Positions 1 to 9,021 of a stretch of 64,000 nt of DNA are shown here, in pieces. The translations under genes were made by a program, and so were the position numbers. The notes under the pieces were generated by a model. It searched no databases. It was not told the origin of the DNA and saw nothing but the letters and a program-made list of their open reading frames with translations. Each line of letters starts with the position of its first letter. Positions within the stretch are counted from its first letter, which is position 1. The DNA comes from Candidatus Dormiibacterota bacterium. GTDB lineage: Bacteria > Chloroflexota > Dormibacteria > Dormibacterales > Dormibacteraceae. The stretch lies in NCBI GenBank assembly GCA_003169845.1, contig PNAG01000016.1, positions 1 through 64,000 on the forward strand, read 5' to 3'.

Positions 1-1338
1 AAGAACCGCGAGCCGATGCTGCGGGTGATGGAGAAGCACCGCCAGGCGGCGCACCAGCTCTCCACGTCGCCGGAATCGGCCGAGGTCGTGGACGCGGCGC
101 GTGAAACGTGGGACGAAGCGGTCAAGCTCGGCCGTGCCCACGGCTATCGCAACGCACAAGCCAGTGTCATCGCTCCAACCGGAACTATAGGTTTGATGAT
201 GGATTGCGACACCACGGGTGTCGAGCCCGACCTCGCTCTCGTCAAGTACAAGAAACTCGTCGGCGGCGGGCTGCTGAAGATCATCAACACCACTGTGCCG
301 GCCGCGCTGAGGAAGCTCGGCTATGACGAGGTGAAGGTGAAGGAGATCGTTGAGTACATCGACGAGAACGACACCATCGAGGGCGCTCCCCATCTGACGG
401 ACGAGCATCTGAAGGTTTTCGACTGCGCGTTCAAGCCTGTCAACGGCTCGCGGTCGATCGCGCCGATGGGCCACGTGCGGATGATGGCTGCCGTCCAACC
501 GTTCGTGTCAGGTTCGATATCCAAGACGGTGAACCTGCCGACCGAGGCAACGGTGGAAGACATCGAGCAGACCTACATGGAGTCCTGGAAGCTGGGGCTC
601 AAGTGCATCGCGATCTACCGCGACGGGTGCAAGCGCTCGCAGCCGCTGTCCACGTCGCTCGACAAGGAGAAACAAGAAAAGTCAACAGACAAGGCTCCTC
701 AGATCGAGTACCGAGCATTGCGGCGCAAGCTGCCCGACGAGCGCAAGGCCGTCACCCACAAGTTCGACATCCAGGGCCACGAGGGCTACCTGACCGTCGG
801 ACTGTTCGACGACGGAACGCCCGGCGAGCTGTTCGTCACGATGGCCAAGGAAGGTTCGACGATCTCGGGCCTCATGGACGCGTTCGCGACCCAGACGTCT
901 TATGCGCTTCAGTTCGGTGTGCCGCTGAAGTTCATGGTCGACAAGTTCAGCCACATGCGATTCGAGCCCTCCGGGTTCACCAAGAACAAGGAGATCCCGA
1001 TTGCGAAGTCGATCGTGGACTACATCTTCCGCTGGATGGCGAGCCACTTCCTCCCGGTTGAGGATCAGGACGAGGCGGGCGTCGTCAGGCGTGAGCCTGC
1101 GCCGGTCGAGCCGGCACCGGCGCCCTCTCGCGTTGCCGACAACGCGAGGCCGGTTGCCTCGCAGACGGAGCTGAAGGTGATCGCCCACCCGACGACCAAC
1201 GGCAACGGTGGCGGTGTGCAGAAAATCGCGTTTATCAACACCGACGCACCCGCATGCCCGGACTGCGGCGCGATCACCGTGCGCTCAGGCTCGTGCTACA
1301 AGTGCCTGAACTGCGGAGCGACCACCGGCTGCAGCTGA
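1..1338 (+). CDS. nrdJ: Adenosylcobalamin-dependent (class II) ribonucleotide reductase, C-terminal part
   Basis: This is the 3' part of a class II ribonucleoside-diphosphate reductase, which makes deoxyribonucleotides in the cytosol using vitamin B12. The reading frame is open from base 1, so the start lies outside the window; about 445 codons are visible. The conserved APTGTIG and DTTGVEPD stretch near the left edge and the SGSISKTVNLP motif are family hallmarks. After the barrel there is a domain typical of NrdJ (GLFDDGTPGELF) and a Pro/Ala-rich linker, then a C-terminal cysteine cluster (CPDCG, CYKCLNCG, final TTGCS) that is expected to serve as a zinc ribbon and reducing tail. A terminator follows directly. 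Family identity is secure; the catalytic cysteines of the N-terminal half are not visible. Confidence 0.95.
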   Translation, partial: KNREPMLRVMEKHRQAAHQLSTSPESAEVVDAARETWDEAVKLGRAHGYRNAQASVIAPTGTIGLMMDCDTTGVEPDLALVKYKKLVGGGLLKIINTTVPAALRKLGYDEVKVKEIVEYIDENDTIEGAPHLTDEHLKVFDCAFKPVNGSRSIAPMGHVRMMAAVQPFVSGSISKTVNLPTEATVEDIEQTYMESWKLGLKCIAIYRDGCKRSQPLSTSLDKEKQEKSTDKAPQIEYRALRRKLPDERKAVTHKFDIQGHEGYLTVGLFDDGTPGELFVTMAKEGSTISGLMDAFATQTSYALQFGVPLKFMVDKFSHMRFEPSGFTKNKEIPIAKSIVDYIFRWMASHFLPVEDQDEAGVVRREPAPVEPAPAPSRVADNARPVASQTELKVIAHPTTNGNGGGVQKIAFINTDAPACPDCGAITVRSGSCYKCLNCGATTGCS

Positions 1339-1360
1339 TCTAGCCTGGATACAAGAACGA

Positions 1361-1391
1361 AAGGCCGGCCTCGTGGCTGGCCTTTTCTTTT
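1361..1391 (+). terminator. Rho-independent terminator after nrdJ, probably bidirectional
   Basis: A 10-bp stem (AAGGCCGGCC at 1361-1370, GGCTGGCCTT at 1375-1384, loop TCGT, one G-U pair) is followed by a T-rich run to 1391. On the other strand the stem is followed by TTCGTTCTT, so it can also serve the convergent gene ending at 1399. Confidence 0.85.
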
Positions 1392-1398
1392 GCCTTCG

Positions 1399-1773
1399 CT
1401 AGCGCTCCAGCGTCACTTCGACCAGAGGGCTTTGCTTGACCATAGCCTCAAGGTCCTTGCGGCCCCAAATGCGAGCTATGTGCGGAAGAACGGCTCGCCT
1501 CTCGGCTTCGTCTTCGATCACTCGCGCTGTCGCGGGCAGGTCCGCGCGCACCTTGCCTTTGAGATGGAGCGTCAGGTGAGGATCCGCATCGAGGTTGGCG
1601 AGCCAGTTACGACGATTTGGAAACGGAATGCCGCTGATGTAAATCCGCCCACTCAGGTTGTGGAACACGATCTCCAGCCTTCGGGGCTGGCCGGTGCTAC
1701 GGCCGGTCGTGGTGATGTCGACGGTCTGGCTGCCCTGAAGCGCCCCGTCGATCTCTTCCGTAGTGGCTGTCAT
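1399..1773 (-). CDS. Deazaflavin (F420)-dependent nitroreductase-family protein
   Basis: A 124-residue protein with the split beta-barrel pattern of the DDN/DUF385 family (TTGRSTGQPRRLEIVFHN, then GRIYISGIP and NWLANLDADPHLTLHLKG). Members use reduced coenzyme F420 to reduce small substrates such as nitro compounds or quinones; the substrate of this one cannot be read from the sequence. The length is slightly below the usual 130-150 residues, and the N-terminal membrane helix seen in some relatives is absent. It converges on nrdJ with a shared terminator. Together with the NPdR-like gene at 2596 and the LLM gene at 34317 it hints that the organism makes F420; that is inference. Confidence 0.8.
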   Translation of the reverse strand: MTATTEEIDGALQGSQTVDITTTGRSTGQPRRLEIVFHNLSGRIYISGIPFPNRRNWLANLDADPHLTLHLKGKVRADLPATARVIEDEAERRAVLPHIARIWGRKDLEAMVKQSPLVEVTLER

Positions 1774-1816
1774 CTCTAAGTTTTCAACCGCCGGCGGTCC
1801 GTTCTATTCCGAGTGC

Positions 1817-2488
1817 CTAACGCAGGCTCTCCCTGATCTCGGCAAGCGAGCGGCGCTGCCGTCCATCGGGTTCGAAGTTATCCGGGGACAGCCATGCTTC
1901 GAAGGCCGCACGCCGGGACGGCCACTCGCCGTCGGTGATCGCGTACCAGGCGGTGTCCCGGTTGCGACCTTTCACCACCATGTGCTGGCGGAAGACGCCT
2001 TCGAAGACGAAGCCGAACCTCTCCGCCGCCCGCCGGGACGGCTCATTCAGAGAGTCGCACTTCCACTCGAAGCGGCGATAGCCCAGATCGTCGAATGCGT
2101 GTCGCGCCAGCAGGTAGATCGCTTCGGTCGCCTGGCGCGTGCGCTGCAGCACGGGCGCAAACCAGATGTGCCCGACCTCGATCACGCCGTGCTCGGGCAC
2201 GATGCGCATCAGGCTGGCCATACCGCGAGCCTGCCCCGAGGCGAGATCGAGTACCGCGTAGAACAGCGGATCATCTGAGGCCGCGCGATCCTTGAGCCAA
2301 TCCGTGAACACGCGCTCGTTCTCGAACGGCCCGTAAGCCAGGTAGTCCCAAATGGCCGGCGCGCCCTCAGAGGCCGAGAACAGGTCGGTGGCGTGGCGGG
2401 CCGGATCGACCGGCTCGAGCACCACCGTGGCTCCTTTCAGCGGTATACGTTGAGGCAGGCGTGCTGACTTCCAATTCAGTCCAGGCAT
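1817..2488 (-). CDS. GNAT-family N-acetyltransferase (RimJ/RimL type)
   Basis: A 223-residue acyl-CoA-dependent acetyltransferase. The order of elements matches the RimJ/RimL group: an N-terminal strand with LEPVDPARHA, then an acceptor region, the strand IEVGHIWFAPVLQRTRQATEA that precedes the acetyl-CoA pyrophosphate loop, and YRRFEWKCDSLNEPSRRAAERFGFVFEG, the usual C-terminal half of the fold. The substrate is unknown; close relatives acetylate N-termini of ribosomal proteins or small amines. It is divergent from the NPdR-like gene at 2596 across about 107 bp. Confidence 0.88.
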   Translation of the reverse strand: MPGLNWKSARLPQRIPLKGATVVLEPVDPARHATDLFSASEGAPAIWDYLAYGPFENERVFTDWLKDRAASDDPLFYAVLDLASGQARGMASLMRIVPEHGVIEVGHIWFAPVLQRTRQATEAIYLLARHAFDDLGYRRFEWKCDSLNEPSRRAAERFGFVFEGVFRQHMVVKGRNRDTAWYAITDGEWPSRRAAFEAWLSPDNFEPDGRQRRSLAEIRESLR

Positions 2489-2595
2489 AGGTCGTGAAGT
2501 ATTGTCCGGCGCGTGGAGCGCAGCGCGCCGCGGACGCCCAAACTCGAGGCGAATAAACCAGGCCCGACGTAACGTTCACTCAGGGAGGTGAGTTT

Positions 2596-3228
2596 ATGAA
2601 AATTGCGATCATCGGCTCGGGCAACGTCGGCAAGGCGCTCGCCAAATCGAGCGTGAAGGCCGGTCACAAGGTCACCATGACCGCCACGACCGCGGAGAAA
2701 GCTGCCGAAGCTGCCAAGGCGACCGGCGCGCACGCCGCAAATTCAAACCAGGAGGCGGTCACCGACGCCGACATCGTGATCGTGGCGGTGCCGTACGAGA
2801 AGCTGGGCGAGGTGTTCCGCGGACTGGGGACCGCAGTCGACGGCAAGGTTGTCGTGGATGTCACCAACCACATCAACATGCAGAACCCCGGCGAGGTTCT
2901 CAACGGCATCTCCAACGCCGAAGAGATCCAGAAACGTCACCCCAAGGTACATGTCGTCAAAGCGTTCAACTATTCCTTTGCCGCCCGGATGGCCGAGCCG
3001 TCCGTGAATGGCACGCGCCTGGACGGTTTCGTCGCAGGCGACGACCAGGCCGCCAAGGACAAGGTGCTCGAGTTCGTCGAGTCGATCGGGTACCGGCCGA
3101 TCGACGCCGGCCCCCTTGTCATGGCGCGCGCGCTCGAGGGCATGGGGCTTTTGATCGTCATGCTTCAGGTCAAGCACAGTTGGCCGTGGCAGAACGGCTG
3201 GAAGCTCGTTGGACCGCCCGAGGAGTGA
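2596..3228 (+). CDS. NADPH-dependent F420 reductase-like oxidoreductase
   Basis: A 210-residue Rossmann-fold protein starting MKIAIIGSGNVGKALA (GxGxxG dinucleotide site) with the NPdR/Fno pattern: DADIVIVAVPYEKL, VVDVTNH, VVKAFNYSFA and GDDQAAKDKVLEFVESIGYRPIDAGPL. Relatives transfer hydride between NADP(H) and F420, or act as ferric reductase/STEAP-like NADP domains. The start is fixed by a strong ribosome site (GGAGGTGA at 2583-2590) six bases before the ATG. The VOC-family gene follows after two bases, so the two are probably cotranscribed. Family membership is clear; F420 as the actual partner is inferred. Confidence 0.82.
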   Translation: MKIAIIGSGNVGKALAKSSVKAGHKVTMTATTAEKAAEAAKATGAHAANSNQEAVTDADIVIVAVPYEKLGEVFRGLGTAVDGKVVVDVTNHINMQNPGEVLNGISNAEEIQKRHPKVHVVKAFNYSFAARMAEPSVNGTRLDGFVAGDDQAAKDKVLEFVESIGYRPIDAGPLVMARALEGMGLLIVMLQVKHSWPWQNGWKLVGPPEE

Positions 3229-3230
3229 GC

Positions 3231-3779
3231 GTGAGCACCAAACCGTCAGTTCGACCAGTTCCAGGCGTTGCGCCGCGGGAACAAAGCTCGCGACCCATCG
3301 ACCCCGGCGTGGACATCGGCCACGTCCACCTCAAGACGGCGGACATCGACCGCATACATCACTTTTACGTCGAGATCCTCGGTTTCGACGTCGTGTTCCG
3401 GATGCCGGACGCCCTCTTCCTGTCGGCCGGCGGCTACCACCACCACCTTGGGTTCAACACCTGGGAGTCGAAAGGCGGCACGCCGCCGCCGCCCGGCACC
3501 ACCGGCCTGTACCACGTCGCGATCCGGTACCCCACCCGTGCCGCGCTGGGGGATGCACTAAGGCGGCTGGTCGCGGCGGACTGGCCCCTGGACGGGGTCA
3601 ACGACCACGGCACGCACGAGGCGCTCTACCTTCGCGACCCGGACGAAAACGGCCTCGAGCTGGCCTGGGATCGTCCCGAAGATCAGTGGCCCCGCGACGC
3701 CGAGGGACACCTCACGTTCAGTGGCCGCCAGCTGGACCTGCAAGGCCTTTTCAAGGAAGGGGCCGAGACGGGAGTCTGA
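3231..3779 (+). CDS. VOC-family (glyoxalase/extradiol dioxygenase-like) protein
   Basis: A metal-dependent vicinal-oxygen-chelate fold protein of about 182 residues. The first module carries IGHVHLKTADIDRIHHFYVEILGFDV, and the metal triad is likely the His of GHVHL, the His of LYHVAIRYP and the Glu of DENGLELAWD. It resembles CatE-type catechol-2,3-dioxygenase proteins but only one paired module plus a short tail is present. I chose the GTG at 3231, two bases after the stop of the NPdR-like gene, with GAGGAG inside the end of that gene as ribosome site; a longer reading would overlap it by 49 bases. Its 3' end overlaps the convergent MFS gene by 29 bp. Confidence 0.8.
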   Translation: MSTKPSVRPVPGVAPREQSSRPIDPGVDIGHVHLKTADIDRIHHFYVEILGFDVVFRMPDALFLSAGGYHHHLGFNTWESKGGTPPPPGTTGLYHVAIRYPTRAALGDALRRLVAADWPLDGVNDHGTHEALYLRDPDENGLELAWDRPEDQWPRDAEGHLTFSGRQLDLQGLFKEGAETGV

Positions 3780-4929
3780 GCGCGACCGGGAATCCCGCCA
3801 CGGCGACCACCGCCAGGGCTCCGAGCGCCAGGTAGGCGTTGCCGATCAGCGCCTGTATCACCAGCACCAGCAGCAGCCCTCCGAGGTTGCCCGCCATCAT
3901 CAGGAAGCCGACCGCGGCGCCCTGGCGCTCGGGACCCGCGTGTACGTCAGACCAGTCGAGCACGACCGGCAGGCTCGCCAGGAGCAGGAAACCCTGCGCG
4001 AAGAGCCACGCGCCGAGCCAAAGGATGTTGTGGTTGAAAGCGATGGCGAGAAATGAAACGGCAGAGATGGCGAGCGCCGCGAGCAGCATCTCTCGCCGGC
4101 GATTCCGCGCCGAGATCGGAGCCGGCAGCACCGCGGCGCCCAGAATTCCCGCGAACGTCATCACCGCGATGAGGTTGCCGGCGGCTCCACCCTCGCCGAA
4201 ATGCGCCAGTATGGGTTGGAGCCACGTCGCGACCGCGTTGTAAGTGCCCATGCCGATGAAGACGAGCCCGGCGAGGACCCACATGAAACGATCGCCCGTG
4301 AGCCAGCGCAGGCTCACTGAGACCGAAGGGTCGTCCCGGAAGGCCGGCGGGGTTCGCAGGGCGATCAGAAGGAGCACGGTCGCGAGCACCGCCGGCACCG
4401 CCTGAACGCCCAGGAGCAGCGGCAGGCCGCCCGCGTCGAACAGCGGGCCGGCCATGAGCACCGCGGCGAGAATGCCCACGAACAGGGCCGCTGTTCCGAG
4501 CGAGATGGCGGTGGCTCGCTCGGCGGGTGCGAAGTAGCGCGCGGCCACCTTGGTGATGCTGTTCAGCACCAGAGGCTGCCCAGCAGCGATCACCAGCTGT
4601 CCGGCCAGCTGCCAGCCAAACGACGCCGGGGAAACGACACGGATCAGAGCGCCGCCGCCAGTCAGCAGCGCGCCCGCGCCCAGCGCCTGGCCGAACCGCG
4701 CATCCAGCCAGCGACCGGTGGGAAGCGCCAGGACGACATATATGAACGGGAAGATCGCGGCGAGGTCGCCGACTGTTCCGAGATCGACCTTCATCACCGA
4801 GGCGCTTCGGGTGTCTACGGCGGCGAACGTCAGCCAGAGCAGCTGGGTGCAGGCGGCCAGCAGCGCATACGCCGCCAGGACGGCCCAGCGCCTTCCCGAC
4901 GCACGGGTCGCAACAGCCGTCGCCGTCAC
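3751..4929 (-). CDS. MFS transporter
   Basis: A 392-residue major facilitator with about 12 hydrophobic helices. The loop after helix 2 reads LPTGRWLDARFG, the usual GxxxDRxGR-type MFS signature in degenerate form. A short tail and no large loops suggest a small-molecule permease; the substrate is unknown. Its start overlaps the stop of the FGGY kinase by four bases (ATGA), so it is translationally coupled to it and may import the substrate of the kinase or PLP enzyme. The 3' end overlaps the convergent VOC gene. Confidence 0.87.
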   Translation of the reverse strand: MTATAVATRASGRRWAVLAAYALLAACTQLLWLTFAAVDTRSASVMKVDLGTVGDLAAIFPFIYVVLALPTGRWLDARFGQALGAGALLTGGGALIRVVSPASFGWQLAGQLVIAAGQPLVLNSITKVAARYFAPAERATAISLGTAALFVGILAAVLMAGPLFDAGGLPLLLGVQAVPAVLATVLLLIALRTPPAFRDDPSVSVSLRWLTGDRFMWVLAGLVFIGMGTYNAVATWLQPILAHFGEGGAAGNLIAVMTFAGILGAAVLPAPISARNRRREMLLAALAISAVSFLAIAFNHNILWLGAWLFAQGFLLLASLPVVLDWSDVHAGPERQGAAVGFLMMAGNLGGLLLVLVIQALIGNAYLALGALAVVAVAGFPVALRLPSRPLP

Positions 4930-6503
4930 GCAGTGCTCCGCCGGTTGAGGCGCGCATAGCTCGCATGCAGGCGGTTATAGAACTGCTTGAACTCGGCATA
5001 CATCGGTTCGTAGATCGAGCGAGCCTCCGGCTGCGGCTCGAACGTGTCGGTCACGCGGACCAGCTCGCGAACTTCATCGAGCGACAGAAGGCCGAACGAG
5101 ATCGCGGCAAAGAGCGCCGCGCCGCGCAGGTTGGCGTACGTGGGTTCAGCCACCCGCTCGAGGCGGCGTCCCAGGATGTCGGCGTGAACCTGGCACCACA
5201 GGTCTGATTGCGCCCCACCGCCGAGAATTCTCAGACTCGCGAATGGCCGGCGAACGAAGCCTTCCACTGCGTCCTGCAGCCAGCGAGCGTTGAATGCGAC
5301 GCCTTCCAGCACCGCCCGGCTCAGGTGCTCCCGACCGGTCGTGAGCGAAACATTGAGAAAGGCTCCGCGCAGGGTCCGGTCCTCGACCGGGGTCCGCTCT
5401 CCCTTGAGCCACGGAGTGAATATCACTCCGCCTGACCCAGGTGGCACCGTGGCGGCATCGGCGACCACCTCTTCATACGAATCGGACCCGAGGACCGAGT
5501 CCTTGAACCACTTCAGGCACAGCCCGGCCGTTTCATGGTTGTTGGCCACCAGGTAGGCGCCCGGGCGCAGGCCGGGCACGGTCGCCATCTGGTGGATCAC
5601 GTCGGTGCGCTTGAAGGGCACCTCACATGCGATCCACGACGTCGTGCTGATGGTGATGTGCCCGTCATAAGGCGCCACCGCGCCCGAGCCGATGAAGGCC
5701 GTGTGCAGGTCAGGCACGCCGCACACGACCGGAACCGATGGGATGCCGAGCTCCTCGCCCACCCCCCGCTCCAGCGCTCCGAGTACTGAGCCGGTGGGGA
5801 GCAATTGAGGCAGCCGGGCGTGATCGCGTCCCGAGCGCCTTACAAGCTCGTGCACATAGGTCGGCCTGGAACCCGGCCTGTTGTCGGTCAGCCACGACAG
5901 GATCATCGAAGCAGGCGTCGCCGCCACCCGGCCGGTGAGCTTCAGGCCGAGATAGTCGAGCGGCTCGAGCAGGGTGCGCGTCCGGGCATAGACCTCCGGC
6001 TCGCAGTTGCGCAGGTAGAGCTCGTGGCCGAGTGGATCGGCCCCGTTGGGCGATGGTGCGCCGCCTGTGAGCTGGACCCACCGCAGGATGTTGGCGGGCG
6101 AGTAGCCGAACAGCGACACCTGGCCGCCCATCGCCTTCGCGGAGAAGCGACCGCCACGCGTGTCCGACCACAGCAGGCACTCACCCACCGCGCGACCCTC
6201 GGCGTCCACCGGCACGGTCGATCCCCACTGGCCGGTGAGCCCGATCCCGACCAGGTCGCCCGGCCGAACCGCGTTGCTATCGATCACTGACCGCACGCCT
6301 TCCCTGAGCCTGGTCCACCATTCTTCGGGGTCCTGCACGGCGCCGCCGTCGGGCAGGTAGCTCGTCCGCAGATGACCGATCGCCTGCGCCAGCATCTCGC
6401 CCCGCAGGGACACGGCGCCGGTCTTGAGCCCTCCGGTGCCGAGGTCCACGGCCAGAATCCAGGGCTCGACCAGAGAGATGCGCCCTGCGCGCGCCCGGCC
6501 CAC
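4926..6503 (-). CDS. FGGY-family carbohydrate kinase (xylulokinase-like)
   Basis: A 525-residue sugar or polyol kinase with the ASKHA fold. Visible elements are the phosphate-1 loop ILAVDLGTGGLKTG near residue 16, GIGLTGQWGSTVPVD, LLWSDTRGGRFS, the second-domain nucleotide motifs VVCGVPDLHTAFIGSGAV and ISTTSWIA, and the FGGY signature area SLRILGGGAQSDLWCQVHADILGRR. It most resembles xylulokinases but lacks features that would fix the sugar. The GTG start at 6503 lies two bases after the stop of the PLP enzyme gene. The operon (NiCoT, PLP lyase, kinase, MFS) suggests that it phosphorylates the compound later cleaved by the PLP enzyme; that is a hypothesis. Confidence 0.88.
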   Translation of the reverse strand: MGRARAGRISLVEPWILAVDLGTGGLKTGAVSLRGEMLAQAIGHLRTSYLPDGGAVQDPEEWWTRLREGVRSVIDSNAVRPGDLVGIGLTGQWGSTVPVDAEGRAVGECLLWSDTRGGRFSAKAMGGQVSLFGYSPANILRWVQLTGGAPSPNGADPLGHELYLRNCEPEVYARTRTLLEPLDYLGLKLTGRVAATPASMILSWLTDNRPGSRPTYVHELVRRSGRDHARLPQLLPTGSVLGALERGVGEELGIPSVPVVCGVPDLHTAFIGSGAVAPYDGHITISTTSWIACEVPFKRTDVIHQMATVPGLRPGAYLVANNHETAGLCLKWFKDSVLGSDSYEEVVADAATVPPGSGGVIFTPWLKGERTPVEDRTLRGAFLNVSLTTGREHLSRAVLEGVAFNARWLQDAVEGFVRRPFASLRILGGGAQSDLWCQVHADILGRRLERVAEPTYANLRGAALFAAISFGLLSLDEVRELVRVTDTFEPQPEARSIYEPMYAEFKQFYNRLHASYARLNRRSTA

Positions 6504-6505
6504 GC

Positions 6506-7912
6506 TCAGGCCCGGGCCTCGGTGGGCGCCACCTCATACATCGCATCGAGCGCGGCGGTGAAGAGGGTGTTGAGGATCTCGTTTCCCTCCGGCGTGCCGC
6601 CCAGTCCATAGAGCGCTCCGCTCTTGGGTTCCGACCGAGCCGGATGCTTGGCGTATTCGACCGCATCGCGAAGATCGGCCAGGAACGCATCCGCCACACC
6701 CGGCGCCGTGTTGGGGCGGGTGACGCAGAAATGCAGCGCCGCCGGCAGCTGGAGGGCGTTGACCCGCCAGCCCTTCGCGATCAGGTGATCGTTGACGTGG
6801 TAGATGTTCAGGCCAGGCGAGCGGAAAGCCACCAGGAACGTGGGCTGGCCGATGACCTCCAGCTCCGGAATCGTGTCGATGCCTTTGCGGATCGTCGCGG
6901 CCACCTCAAAGATGCCCTTTGCGACCTCGAGGTAGCCACGCTCTCCCAGGCTCACCATCGCGGCCCACGTCGCGGCCACGATGCCGCCCGATCTGCTCCC
7001 AGAAAGCCCTGGCGAGAAGTAGATGCCGCCCGGCCAATCCGTGAAGTTGAAGTACTGGTACTTGCGCAAGCCGCTGTTCCTGTACAGGAGGACCGACGTC
7101 CCCTTGAGCGCGTACCCGTACTTGTGAGTGTCCGCGGAGATCGAAGTGACACCGGGGACGCGGAAATCGAAGCGCGGGATCTTGTAGCCGAGGCGCTCGC
7201 CCCACGGCAGGATGAAGCCGCCCAGGCAGCCGTCGACATGCAGGCCGAGGTCGTGCTCGAGCGCGATCTCGGCGAGCTCTTCGATCGGGTCGATGAGGCC
7301 GTGCGCATAGTTCGCCGCCGATCCGACCAGGGCGACGGTATTCCTGGTCACGTGCGCCCGGATCCAGTCGACGTCCGCCACCCAGTCGGCGGTGAGCGGC
7401 GCCTTGAGGACCTTGATGCCGAGCAGGTGGCCTGCCTTCTCGAGCGCGACGTGCGCGGTGACCGGGATGATCACCTCCGGCTCGGTGATCCCCTTCTCGG
7501 CGCGCCCGCGATCGCGGTAGACGAGCATCGGGTTGATCAAGCTTTCCGTGCCGCCGAAGGTCACGACGCCACAGACCTCGGCGTCGCCGTGCAGCATGGC
7601 CGCGGTCATCGCGACGATCTCAGCCTCCAGCTTGGTCGCGCTCGGATACATGTCGCGCTGCAGCACGTTCGCGTGCGCGAAAAGACGGAAGGCTTCGGTC
7701 AGGAAGGCGTAGTGATCGTGCCCGCCGTGGTAGATCGATCCGGAGACCCGGCCGAGGTCCGCGATCCTGTCCTCTTCATGGGCCATCGTCGCCAGCTCGT
7801 CCAGGATGCTCTGGTGGTCCCTCCCGTCGGGTTCGAGCCGCTCATAGGTCTTGAAGCGAGCGCGGTAGGGATAAAAGTCGATGAGCGGGCTGTCTTCTTC
7901 GTCGGCACTCAT
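6506..7912 (-). CDS. PLP-dependent enzyme of the sphingosine-1-phosphate lyase / group II decarboxylase family
   Basis: A 468-residue fold-type-I PLP enzyme. The sequence SADTHKYGYALKGTSVLLYR contains the lysine (about K264) that binds PLP and is nearly the motif of sphingosine-phosphate lyases. VVTFGGTESLINPMLVYRDR holds the phosphate-binding loop, TAHVALEKA gives the histidine that stacks on the ring, and LHVDGCLGG supplies the aspartate that contacts the pyridine nitrogen. No N-terminal membrane helix is present, unlike eukaryotic lyases. Family members cleave phosphorylated amino alcohols or decarboxylate amino acids (glutamate, tyrosine). The neighbouring kinase makes a phosphorylated substrate attractive but unproven. 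Confidence 0.85.
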   Translation of the reverse strand: MSADEEDSPLIDFYPYRARFKTYERLEPDGRDHQSILDELATMAHEEDRIADLGRVSGSIYHGGHDHYAFLTEAFRLFAHANVLQRDMYPSATKLEAEIVAMTAAMLHGDAEVCGVVTFGGTESLINPMLVYRDRGRAEKGITEPEVIIPVTAHVALEKAGHLLGIKVLKAPLTADWVADVDWIRAHVTRNTVALVGSAANYAHGLIDPIEELAEIALEHDLGLHVDGCLGGFILPWGERLGYKIPRFDFRVPGVTSISADTHKYGYALKGTSVLLYRNSGLRKYQYFNFTDWPGGIYFSPGLSGSRSGGIVAATWAAMVSLGERGYLEVAKGIFEVAATIRKGIDTIPELEVIGQPTFLVAFRSPGLNIYHVNDHLIAKGWRVNALQLPAALHFCVTRPNTAPGVADAFLADLRDAVEYAKHPARSEPKSGALYGLGGTPEGNEILNTLFTAALDAMYEVAPTEARA

Positions 7913-7938
7913 GGCGCCGAAAGCTTAAGGCGGTTCAG

Positions 7939-9015
7939 CTAGGCGACGCGGCTAATCCTCTCACCCCATCGCTCGTCGATGCGGCGGGCTTTGTAGATCA
8001 GGAGCGCCGCTCCCCACGCCACCACGAACGCGGCGACGATGAAGTAGCCTGCCCGCCCGATCAGGTCGAAGCCGGCGATGGCCGCGAACACCCCGCCTTT
8101 CAAACCGAACGCCTGGATGAGCGCCTGCATGAGCTCGATCGTGCCGATGAATAGCGCGACGAAAACCGACAGGCTCGTCATCGTCAGGTTGTAGAACACC
8201 TTGCGGATAGGGCTGGTGAATGCCCACGAGTACGCCTTGGCCATGAACGCTCCGTCGGCCGTGTCCATCAGCGACATTCCGGCTGCAAAGATGAGCGGGA
8301 GCGCGATGACTGCGACGAACGGCAGGCCCTTGGCCGCGGCGCCTGCTGAGATCGCCAGGATCGCCACTTCCGAGGCAGTATCGAAACCAAGCCCGAAGAG
8401 AAAACCGATCGGATACATCTGCCAGCTGTGATGGATGACCCGGAAGAGGCGGCCGAAAATCCGGCTCATCAAGCCGCCGGCGGTGAGGTCGAGCTCGAGA
8501 GACTGCTCGTCGTACCCGCCCCCTTTGAGGCGCCGGTAGACGCGGACGATGTCGAGCAGGATGACCAGGTTCAGGACGCCGATCAGCACCAGGAATCCCC
8601 CCGACACGACCGTGCCCAGCATGCCGCCCACGTTCCTGAGCTGACCGCCGTTGCCGGCCACCCCGTCGACGATCCACTTGACCGTCAAGCCCAAAGCCGC
8701 GGCGATGATGAAAACGACTGTGGAGTGGCCGAGGGAGAAGAAGAAGCCCACACCGACCGGCTTGCGGCCGTCCTGGAGAAGCTTCCGTGTCGTGTTATCG
8801 ATCGCCGCGATATGGTCAGCGTCGAAAGCGTGCCTCAGGCCGAACGTGTAGGCGAGACCGCCCAGGGCCAGGATCGTCGGCTGGCCACCGGCGACCGCGA
8901 AAAGCAGGCCCCAGCCCGCGACGTGAAGCAGGCCCACCCCGCCGAAGAACGCGGCCAGGCGCTTGCGTTCCCCCCGGTCGAAAGACCCACGCACGAGCGA
9001 GCCGATGGATGCCAT
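7939..9015 (-). CDS. NiCoT-family nickel/cobalt permease (HoxN/NixA type)
   Basis: A 358-residue integral membrane permease for Ni2+ and/or Co2+. Helix II carries the family signature RHAFDADHIAAIDNTTRK; further family motifs are LGHSTVV, LGFDTASEVAIL and MSLMDTADGAFM. About eight hydrophobic segments are visible. The promoter box TAGGGT lies six bases before the ATG, so the mRNA is probably leaderless, and a Nur-like inverted repeat covers the spacer and -35 region. The metal could feed B12 (cobalt, matching the B12-dependent reductase) or a nickel enzyme. It heads a minus-strand run of four genes. Confidence 0.93.
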   Translation of the reverse strand: MASIGSLVRGSFDRGERKRLAAFFGGVGLLHVAGWGLLFAVAGGQPTILALGGLAYTFGLRHAFDADHIAAIDNTTRKLLQDGRKPVGVGFFFSLGHSTVVFIIAAALGLTVKWIVDGVAGNGGQLRNVGGMLGTVVSGGFLVLIGVLNLVILLDIVRVYRRLKGGGYDEQSLELDLTAGGLMSRIFGRLFRVIHHSWQMYPIGFLFGLGFDTASEVAILAISAGAAAKGLPFVAVIALPLIFAAGMSLMDTADGAFMAKAYSWAFTSPIRKVFYNLTMTSLSVFVALFIGTIELMQALIQAFGLKGGVFAAIAGFDLIGRAGYFIVAAFVVAWGAALLIYKARRIDERWGERISRVA

Positions 9016-9021
9016 GCCTTG

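Noticed and set aside
6644..7942. Long plus-strand frame opposite the PLP enzyme
   Set aside because: It is antisense to a clear family member and is arginine/aspartate-rich as expected for a shadow frame.
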